Shown: in pieces, positions 1 through 5,022 of the stretch | Layout: each line of letters opens with the position of its first letter | How positions within the stretch are numbered: position 1 is the first letter of the stretch | Assembly: GCA_001796865.1 (NCBI GenBank) | Contig: MGNQ01000035.1 | Span: 11,301-21,698 of the forward strand | Direction: 5' to 3' | DNA from: Chloroflexi bacterium RBG_16_56_11 | GTDB lineage: Bacteria > Chloroflexota > Dehalococcoidia > Dehalococcoidales > RBG-16-60-22 | Length of the DNA stretch: 10,398 nucleotides | Program-made: the position numbers and the translations under genes | Notes under the pieces: model-generated | Databases searched by the model: none | The model's input: only the letters and a program-made list of their open reading frames with translations | Told to the model about the DNA's origin: nothing

Positions 1-194
1 TCTTTCTTCGCTAATATAGCGGCTTCTCTGGTTTTCTTGGCCTCTTTGACTTCCTGTTGTGCCTTCGCCCTGGCCTCGGCTTCGGCCTCTTTCTTGGCTA
101 ATATAGCAGCCTCTTTGGCCTTCTTGGACTCTTCGGCCTCCTGTTGCGCTTTGACCCTTGCTTTTGCCTCTGCCTCTTTCTTGGCTAAAATCGC
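1..194 (-). repeat. 87-bp tandem repeat encoding a 29-residue coiled-coil unit
   Basis: Read on the minus strand, unit 1 spans 194-108, unit 2 spans 107-21, and a third unit starts at 20 and is cut by the window edge. Each starts with codons for AILAKK, and the two complete units agree at most residues (KEAEA, KAQQE, KK conserved). The sequence before unit 1 (LEAEVAKKAKET) resembles the end of a unit, so the repeat may have grown by duplication inside a longer helix. More copies may lie beyond the edge. Confidence 0.85.
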
Positions 195-404
195 AGTTTC
201 TTTGGCCTTCTTGGCTACCTCGGCCTCCAGCCTGGCCTTCTCTTTAACCGCAAGGGCTTTCTGCCTGGCCTGCACTCTGGCGGCCATCTCGGCCTCCTTC
301 TGTGTCGTGGCAGCAGCCTCGCGAGCCCTCTTCATTTCTTCAGCGTCCCGCCGGGCCTTTTCCCTGGCAGCCTCGGCTTCTTTTCGCTCATTCACTCTAA
401 CCAT
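1..404 (-). CDS. Ala/Lys/Glu-rich coiled-coil protein, N-terminal part (cut by window edge)
   Basis: I do not recognise a family. The 134 visible residues are almost entirely Ala, Lys, Glu, Arg and Gln, with no Pro, Gly, Trp or Cys, no signal peptide and no membrane segment, so a long charged alpha-helix or coiled coil is expected. Residues 71-134 are a tandem repeat with a 29-residue unit beginning AILAKKEAEA. The start is the ATG at 404 because a very strong Shine-Dalgarno (GGGGAGGAGG) lies 5-6 bases upstream. An in-frame ATG at 434 would add ten residues (MKTKAGEEEK) but has only a weak site. The gene begins 63 bases after the aminotransferase stop on the same strand with no convincing terminator between, so it may share that transcript. 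Filament-like, TolA-like spacer or DNA/cell-wall-associated roles are all possible; nothing visible decides. The C-terminus lies outside the window. Confidence 0.75.
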   Translation of the reverse strand, partial: MVRVNERKEAEAAREKARRDAEEMKRAREAAATTQKEAEMAARVQARQKALAVKEKARLEAEVAKKAKETAILAKKEAEAKARVKAQQEAEESKKAKEAAILAKKEAEAEARAKAQQEVKEAKKTREAAILAKK

Positions 405-455
405 TTTTTCCTCCTCCCCTGCCTTTGTCTTCATTCTTTCCAACAAGGGGTAGGG

Positions 456-474
456 ACGATAAGCTTTTTATCGT
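456..474. repeat. Short perfect inverted repeat over the aminotransferase stop codon
   Basis: ACGATAA (456-462), a 5-base loop, then TTATCGT (468-474). The 7-bp stem is AT-rich and has no T-run on the minus strand after it, so it is a weak terminator candidate at best. It includes the TAA stop (470-468) of the aminotransferase and could modestly separate that gene from the coiled-coil gene. Chance occurrence is also possible. Confidence 0.35.
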
Positions 475-1592
475 TTAATAGGTAAGCCTATTCTCGACTC
501 ACTGAATTCGATGATGCTATCGCAAATGTAGCCGACTTCGCTTTCGGTCAGCTCCGGGTATATAGGGAGCGACAGAATCTCTTTGACCGTTTTTTCCGTG
601 ACCGGTAACGAGCATTCTGCCCCGCCGTAGCGGCGCCACGCTTCCTGCATATGAACCGGAACAGGGTAGTGCATGCCGGTGCTAACTCCTTTACTCTCCA
701 GCCATTCTTTAAGCTGGTCCCGCTCCGGAGTCCTTACCACGTAGAGATGGTACACGTGTTTACCCCAGGGCATTTCCCGGGGTTTGATAATCGATGAAGG
801 GAGCCGGGCCGAGTAGGCACTCGCGATATCCCGCCTCATCTCCGTCCATTTATCGAGATATGCAAGCTTGACCTTGAGCACCGCGGCCTGGACTTCATCG
901 AGACGACCGTTAATGGCCATCACGGCATGGTAATACTTGGCGTTCTGGCCGTGGTCACGTATCATGCGGCAAGTCTTGGCGATATCCGGGTCGGAGGTGG
1001 TGATGATACCGCCCTCGCCATATCCGCCCAGGTTCTTGGTAAAATAAAAACTGAAGCAACCGATATCTCCCAGCGAACCGGTCCGGCGTCCCCTGTACTC
1101 CGCACCGTGGGCCTGGCAGGCGTCTTCGATGACCTTGAGCCGGTAAGCCCCCGCCAGGTCGAGAATCGGGTCCATGTCCGCCGGATGACCGTAGAGATGG
1201 ACCGGTATGATGGCCCTGGTGCGGCTGGTAATCGCTTTTTCTACCTGGGCCGGGTCCATGTTGCAGGTGACGGGGTCGATATCGACAAGGACTGGACGGG
1301 CGCCGGCGAGAACGATCGCTTCCACCGTGGCGATGAAAGTATGGGCGACCGTGACGACCTCGTCGCCGGGTCCGATTCCCAGGGCGCGGATGGCGATGTG
1401 CAGGGCGTCCGTGCCTGAACCCACCCCGATGGCGAATTCCGTGCCGCAAAAAGAAGCGAAATTCGACTCCACGGCCTGGACGTTTTTACCGAGAAAAAGT
1501 TGCATCCCGTCCAGTGCCTGGCCGATTTCCGCCATCACTTCTTCTTTGATTCCCTGGTACTGTGTCTTAAGATCAACCAGCGGTATTCGCAT
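468..1592 (-). CDS. DegT/DnrJ/EryC1/StrS-family PLP-dependent sugar aminotransferase (WbpE/WlbC-like)
   Basis: The predicted role is transfer of an amino group, probably from glutamate, to the 3-keto group of a UDP-keto-uronic acid, in the cytoplasm. The 374-residue length is normal for the family. Visible family features are the N-terminal IPLVDLKTQY, the cofactor-phosphate region GSGTDAL (58-64), the AHTFIAT block (83-89), HLYGHPADMDPI (132-143), VIEDACQAHGA (154-164, the Asp that pairs with the PLP ring nitrogen), and FSFYFTKNLGGYGEGG (180-195), in which K186 is the expected Schiff-base lysine. The ATG at 1592 is chosen over an upstream in-frame start at 1673. It follows the acyltransferase stop by one base, sits behind AAAGGA, and gives the canonical family N-terminus; the longer form would overlap the upstream gene. 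The tight junction implies translational coupling. The 3-position specificity is inferred from the neighbours, since other nucleotide-sugar aminotransferases share these motifs. Confidence 0.93.
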   Translation of the reverse strand: MRIPLVDLKTQYQGIKEEVMAEIGQALDGMQLFLGKNVQAVESNFASFCGTEFAIGVGSGTDALHIAIRALGIGPGDEVVTVAHTFIATVEAIVLAGARPVLVDIDPVTCNMDPAQVEKAITSRTRAIIPVHLYGHPADMDPILDLAGAYRLKVIEDACQAHGAEYRGRRTGSLGDIGCFSFYFTKNLGGYGEGGIITTSDPDIAKTCRMIRDHGQNAKYYHAVMAINGRLDEVQAAVLKVKLAYLDKWTEMRRDIASAYSARLPSSIIKPREMPWGKHVYHLYVVRTPERDQLKEWLESKGVSTGMHYPVPVHMQEAWRRYGGAECSLPVTEKTVKEILSLPIYPELTESEVGYICDSIIEFSESRIGLPIKR

Positions 1593-1593
1593 T

Positions 1594-2262
1594 CTATATT
1601 CCTTTCCCAATATTATCGTACGGTTTTTCCCTGCGTCCGGACGTACAGACCAGGTTACCGATTTCGCAGACAACCTTGGCGGGGTTGCCGTAGGCGACTA
1701 CCCGGGGCGGAATATCCTTGGTAACGACGCTCCCGGCGCCGATGACGCTAAACTCGCCGATGACAACGCGGGGAAGCAGGGTTGAGTTGATGCCTATCTG
1801 GGCGCCCCGCTTGATATGCGGGCCCTCCATACATTCGTGAGAATCCGGGCATCCGGGGTGCATATCGTTAGCCAGAGTGACCCCCGGAGCGATGAACACC
1901 TCATCTTCGATAACGGTAAACTGGGCCACATATACTTTGTTGTGAATCTTGACGTTATTGCCGATGCGGCACCCGTAATCGATGACAGAGTTATTCCATA
2001 TCCGCAAGCTATTGCCGATGATGTTCTCCTCGCGGATGACCACGTTGTGGCCGGTCTCGAGGTTTGAGCCGATGCGGCTGCCGCCATAAATGATGGTGCC
2101 GCGGCGCAGGTGCGCCCCCGGTCCGACACTCAGGAACTGGTCGATTTTCCGGGCCGAAGCGTATCCCAGGATTACCTCATCGTCAATGACGGCCCCTTCT
2201 CCGAGCTGTACCAACTGGCCATTTACCTTCAGTCCAACCGGAGAACTCAAACTCTGTTTCAT
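1594..2262 (-). CDS. Left-handed beta-helix (hexapeptide-repeat) N-acyltransferase, WbpD/WlbB-like
   Basis: It is expected to acylate, most likely acetylate from acetyl-CoA, the 3-amino group made by the adjacent aminotransferase. The 222 residues are dominated by imperfect [LIV]-G-x4 hexapeptides (such as VIDDEVILG, RIGSNLETG, RIGNNVKIH, QIGINSTLLPRVVIGEFSVIGAGSVV) from about 22 to 182. They end in the usual PPRVVAYGNPAKVV cap (185-198). The segment VFIAPGVTLANDMHPGC (122-138) is the characteristic loop of sugar N-acyltransferases. Cys138 and Cys144 flank a short PDSHE insert that recalls related enzymes with a paired-Cys loop. The ATG at 2262 has AGAGG six bases upstream; a TTG two codons earlier is less likely. 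The gene lies 31 bases after the oxidoreductase and one base before the aminotransferase start. The acyl donor cannot be read from sequence. Confidence 0.9.
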   Translation of the reverse strand: MKQSLSSPVGLKVNGQLVQLGEGAVIDDEVILGYASARKIDQFLSVGPGAHLRRGTIIYGGSRIGSNLETGHNVVIREENIIGNSLRIWNNSVIDYGCRIGNNVKIHNKVYVAQFTVIEDEVFIAPGVTLANDMHPGCPDSHECMEGPHIKRGAQIGINSTLLPRVVIGEFSVIGAGSVVTKDIPPRVVAYGNPAKVVCEIGNLVCTSGRREKPYDNIGKGI

Positions 2263-2293
2263 ACTCAACCTCTTCTCAAGTTTTCGTCGGGTC

Positions 2294-3355
2294 TTATACG
2301 ACTGCCATGGAAGCTAAGTCCAGTTTAACCCTCTGGCCAGCCGTGGCCAGAGACTTATCGGCGGCCTCCAGGACACTGGTGACCCTGAGTCCCATACGGC
2401 CGTCGCTCTTGGGTTTTATTCCTTCCGTAATGCACTTGATAAAATGGCTGCATTCCACCTTGAGAGGCTCGGCATTGGATATGAACGGGATAACGACATT
2501 TCCGTACCGGTAGTTCGGCGGCCAGGCCGAGAAACGGTTATGGCCGTTACCGTTGCCGTTACCGTTGCCGTTGCCCTCGTTAGGGACGGCGACGCCTTTA
2601 TCATAAATATGTATCTTCTCCGTCTCCGAGACATCATCATAAACGGCCATCTTCTGGCTGCCGACGATGGTAATCTGGCGGATTTTGCGGGGGTGGAGCC
2701 AGCTGACATGTACATGCCCCATCGTACCGTTAGCAAAAAGCACCTCTATATAGGCGACGTCGCACACTCTTTCATCGATGTGGTGGGTGCCCCGCGCGCT
2801 CACCGCGATGGGATCGGAATTCACGAGGGTGAGCATAATGCTGATGTCGTGGGGGGCCAGGTCCCATATCACGTTAACGTCCGGCCGGAACAGACCGAGG
2901 TTAAGGCGGTCGGCATCGATGCCGTAGAGCTGCCCCAGCTCACCGCGGCCGATAAGGTCTTTAAGGTAGTCCACCGCTGGATGGTATTGGTAAGTATGAC
3001 CGACCATGAGCACCAGTTTCCGCTTTTCGGCCAGCTCAATGAGCTCGAGCGCCTCCTGGCTGTTGGACGTCATAGGCTTTTCAATCATGACGTGCTTGCC
3101 GTTGAGAAGGGCTTCCCGGGCCAGCCGGTGGTGGGTATGGACGGGCGTGGCGATGACCACGGCATCGATGTTGTTCCTGAGAAAATCGGAGAAACGCGGC
3201 GTGGTCTTGACGCCCGGATATTGTATCTGGACCTGCTGGAGTTTTTTCTCATCCAGGTCGCAGACGGCGGATAGCTTCGCATTAGACATCTCGTGACAGA
3301 CCCTGATGTGCTTCGGCCCCCAGTAACCGCAACCCAAAACGCCGATATTAATCAT
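2294..3355 (-). CDS. Gfo/Idh/MocA-family NAD(P)-dependent oxidoreductase, WlbA/WbpB-like
   Basis: The predicted role is oxidation of the C3 hydroxyl of a UDP-uronic acid to the 3-keto sugar that feeds the aminotransferase. The N-terminal Rossmann fold shows IGVLGCGYWG (4-13) and the acidic beta-2 end CDLDEKK (32-38). Next come ATPVHTHH (69-76) and the family signature EKP at 92-94 (K93 catalytic). DLAPHDIS (165-172) follows, with H169 in the expected active-site position. The 353 residues are a normal length. The ATG at 3355 follows AAGGAG by seven bases; an in-frame GTG at 3379 would add eight residues but has no comparable site. Oddly, residues 261-271 form a Gly-Asn run in the C-terminal domain, between the strand ending AVPNE and the segment NRFSAWPP, encoded by a hexanucleotide repeat. 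The gene is preceded by a 240-base spacer carrying a candidate operator, so it may have its own promoter. Confidence 0.92.
   Translation of the reverse strand: MINIGVLGCGYWGPKHIRVCHEMSNAKLSAVCDLDEKKLQQVQIQYPGVKTTPRFSDFLRNNIDAVVIATPVHTHHRLAREALLNGKHVMIEKPMTSNSQEALELIELAEKRKLVLMVGHTYQYHPAVDYLKDLIGRGELGQLYGIDADRLNLGLFRPDVNVIWDLAPHDISIMLTLVNSDPIAVSARGTHHIDERVCDVAYIEVLFANGTMGHVHVSWLHPRKIRQITIVGSQKMAVYDDVSETEKIHIYDKGVAVPNEGNGNGNGNGNGHNRFSAWPPNYRYGNVVIPFISNAEPLKVECSHFIKCITEGIKPKSDGRMGLRVTSVLEAADKSLATAGQRVKLDLASMAVV
2544..2573. repeat. Hexanucleotide microsatellite (five CCGTTR units) encoding a Gly-Asn run
   Basis: Five consecutive 6-base units, CCGTTA or CCGTTG, lie inside the oxidoreductase gene and read as alternating Asn and Gly codons on the minus strand. 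Unit gain or loss would change the run length without shifting frame. The run falls in what is probably a surface loop of the C-terminal domain. Confidence 0.9.
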
Positions 3356-3525
3356 CTTACTGCTCCTTTCCGGAGTCACAACCTACCGTCCGCGACGGAA
3401 CCCCGGCCCGAAAAAATGAATTTGATATACCGAAGATATGTGTTGCTTTTCACTAGGCTTAATCTACACGGATTTACAGAAACAACCGTGCCTTCCTTAC
3501 ATATAAATTGCATCTCTTATGCTAA

Positions 3526-3531
3526 ATATTA
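3526..3531 (-). promoter_or_regulatory. Candidate -10 element for the oxidoreductase-acyltransferase-aminotransferase unit
   Basis: On the minus strand this reads TAATAT (four of six matches to TATAAT). It sits 10 bases downstream, in the direction of transcription, from the first base of the leftmost core of the 11-bp array. That is close to the spacing by which PhoB-type activator sites replace a -35 element. No TTGACA-like -35 is visible. The assignment is inferential and other AT-rich hexamers nearby could serve. Confidence 0.3.
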
Positions 3532-3540
3532 AGACCTTTA

Positions 3541-3584
3541 GGTATGTACAAGGTTATATAATGGTTAGTATTGAGTTAGAACAT
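3541..3584 (+). promoter_or_regulatory. Four-unit 11-bp-periodic direct-repeat array (candidate OmpR/PhoB-type operator)
   Basis: Four consecutive 11-base units start at 3541, 3552, 3563 and 3574: GGTATGTACAA, GGTTATATAAT, GGTTAGTATTG and AGTTAGAACAT. The core is GGTTAGAA, increasingly degenerate toward the left. The same core at the same 11-base period occurs twice upstream of the two-component genes at 8083. Family knowledge: OmpR/PhoB regulators bind tandem direct repeats on one DNA face, typically about 11 bases apart. This array would control the minus-strand unit beginning at 3355. That the neighbouring regulator binds here is inference. Confidence 0.55.
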
Positions 3585-3599
3585 TTCGTTCTATCTCAA
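3571..3599. repeat. Inverted repeat straddling the dehydrogenase stop codon
   Basis: TTGAG-T-TAGAAC, a 5-base ATTTC loop, then GTTCTA-T-CTCAA: 11 base pairs with one T-T mismatch. It contains the TGA stop of the UDP-sugar dehydrogenase and overlaps the last GTTAGAA box of the array. On the minus strand no T-run follows, so a classic intrinsic terminator is unlikely. It may be a weak attenuating hairpin, a palindromic operator half, or mRNA end protection. Confidence 0.5.
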
Positions 3600-4999
3600 C
3601 GGTTAGTTGGTTCCTCCGCGAGGGCAGTTTTACGGCGGGCCGCCCGGTTCCGGCCGGTCCGGGGCCTGGAGGGCAAAATCCCTTCCAGCTTTTTATACCC
3701 GAAGCCACGCCGGCCAATGCCCTCATAGACGAAACCGGCCTCGAACATTGCGTCCGGTTGTAAGACGTTGCGGCCGTCCACGAAGACAGGACGTTTCATC
3801 ATTGCAGCCAGCTTCTTCATGTCGAGCTCTTTGAACTCATCCCACTCGGTGACCAGCACGAGAGCATCGCAGCCGCTGGCAACTTCATACGCGTCCCGGC
3901 AGTACACGACCCGCGGTAAAAGCCTGGCCGACCCTTCCATGGCCGCGGGGTCGTAAGCCCGGATACGGCAACCTTCGTCCTCGAGGCGGGAAATGACCAG
4001 TATCGAACGCGCCTCTCTCATATCGTCGGAACCGGGTTTAAAAGAAAGCCCGAGAATGCCGACCGTCTTTCCTTCAAGCGAACCGAGCAGGCGCTGAAGT
4101 TTCCTTATTACTATATAGGGCTGCTGCTGGTTGATGCGCTGGACCGCCCGGATGATGTGCAAAGAAATACCGCGGCTCTTGGCCATGTATAGGAGTCCCC
4201 GGACATCTTTCGGGAGGCAGCTTCCGCCCCAGCCCAAACCGGCGTTCAGGTACCCGCTGCCGAAACGCGGGTCCAGTCCCATGATGCTGGCGACTTTGAC
4301 AATGTCGACATCGTATTCATCACAGAGAATCGCCATCTCGTTCATGAAGCTGACCCTGGCGGCGAGGAAGACGTTGGAGGCGTATTTCGACATTTCCGCG
4401 GTCTTGTTGTCACAGATTACCAGCGGCGAGCCGAGTGGCTTGTAGAGTTTTCCCACCGCTTCGGCGGCTTTATGGTCGGACGAGCCGACCACCACTCTGG
4501 TGGGATTAAAGAAATCATACACGGCGGCGCCCTCACGCAGAAACTCGGGATTCGATACCACCGGGTAAGCATGCCCGTTTTTACGATAGCGCGCGAGAAT
4601 ATCGGCGACGAGAGAGGCTGTACCTACGGGCACCGTGCTTTTCAAGGCCACGATGAGGGGACCGCTGGCGGCCTCGGCGATACTTCGCGCGGCAGCGCGC
4701 ACCCACTTCAAGTCGGGTTTACCGTTGCGCGTGGAAGGCGTGCCCACAGCTATGAATACAAAATCGGAACCCAGGAGGCCCTGGATATAGTTGCCGGTCA
4801 CCGTTATCCTGCCCTCGGAGTGGTTTCGCTGCCAGAGGCGGGGCAGGCCCGGTTCTTTAATCGGTATTTCATTACGCTCCAGCGCGCTCACTCTGGAAGG
4901 TGAAATTTCCAGGAGCTTAACGCTGTGCCCGAGTTCAGCAAAACCGGTGGCCGTAACGAGTCCGACATATCCCGCACCGATAACACTGATATTGCTCAC
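3596..4999 (-). CDS. ugd: UDP-glucose/UDP-sugar 6-dehydrogenase (Ugd/TuaD family)
   Basis: This enzyme makes a UDP-uronic acid by two successive NAD-dependent oxidations at C6. Domains run in order. The NAD-binding Rossmann fold starts ISVIGAGYVG (4-13), with IAVGTPS (83-89) and KSTVPVG (120-126). The central part has SNPEFLREG (149-157, E152) and KTAEMSKYASN (199-209, K205 and N209). GWGGSCLPKD (256-265) holds the catalytic C261 and D265. The C-terminal UDP-binding fold has FKPGSDDMREA (320-330). These are UDP-glucose-type signatures; UDP-GlcNAc enzymes usually show GGHCIPVDP and FKP-x-x-DDxRES. The GTG start at 4999 has a perfect AGGAGG nine bases upstream; an upstream in-frame start at 5056 would lie inside the preceding gene. 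The 467 residues are slightly long because of a basic tail (about 434-467). It begins 23 bases after the signalling gene and probably shares its transcript. Confidence 0.93.
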   Translation of the reverse strand: MSNISVIGAGYVGLVTATGFAELGHSVKLLEISPSRVSALERNEIPIKEPGLPRLWQRNHSEGRITVTGNYIQGLLGSDFVFIAVGTPSTRNGKPDLKWVRAAARSIAEAASGPLIVALKSTVPVGTASLVADILARYRKNGHAYPVVSNPEFLREGAAVYDFFNPTRVVVGSSDHKAAEAVGKLYKPLGSPLVICDNKTAEMSKYASNVFLAARVSFMNEMAILCDEYDVDIVKVASIMGLDPRFGSGYLNAGLGWGGSCLPKDVRGLLYMAKSRGISLHIIRAVQRINQQQPYIVIRKLQRLLGSLEGKTVGILGLSFKPGSDDMREARSILVISRLEDEGCRIRAYDPAAMEGSARLLPRVVYCRDAYEVASGCDALVLVTEWDEFKELDMKKLAAMMKRPVFVDGRNVLQPDAMFEAGFVYEGIGRRGFGYKKLEGILPSRPRTGRNRAARRKTALAEEPTNR

Positions 5000-5022
5000 T
5001 TGAAAAGACCTCCTATAGTCAT

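Larger units (their letters stand above)
3356..3595. other. 240-bp AT-rich spacer inside the sugar gene cluster
   Basis: It separates the UDP-sugar dehydrogenase stop from the oxidoreductase start. The spacer carries the Shine-Dalgarno of the oxidoreductase next to 3355, an AT-rich stretch (about 3420-3540), the 11-bp-periodic repeat array (3541-3584) and an inverted repeat over the dehydrogenase stop. No convincing gene is seen: short open frames on the plus strand lack a good ribosome binding site and run into neighbouring genes antisense. Confidence 0.7.

Noticed and set aside
1..194. 87-bp repeats considered as a CRISPR or satellite array
   Set aside because: Units are contiguous, in frame and encode a coiled-coil heptad-like pattern; there are no unique spacers.
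37..453. Plus-strand open frame of 138 codons rich in Ala, Ser and Leu, resembling a hydrophobic protein
   Set aside because: It is the antisense shadow of the repetitive Ala/Lys/Glu coiled-coil gene, which has a strong ribosome binding site on the minus strand.
1207..1785. Plus-strand open frame of 192 codons across the aminotransferase and acyltransferase junction
   Set aside because: It is antisense to two well-identified genes, with low-complexity translation and no ribosome binding site.
2444..3274. Long plus-strand open frame (276 codons) antisense to the oxidoreductase
   Set aside because: The minus-strand frame has a complete Gfo/Idh/MocA protein with catalytic motifs; the antisense frame shows no family features.
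3293..3728. Plus-strand short open frames (79 and 69 codons) in and around the 240-bp spacer
   Set aside because: They run antisense into the flanking genes; the AT-rich spacer is better explained as regulatory DNA.
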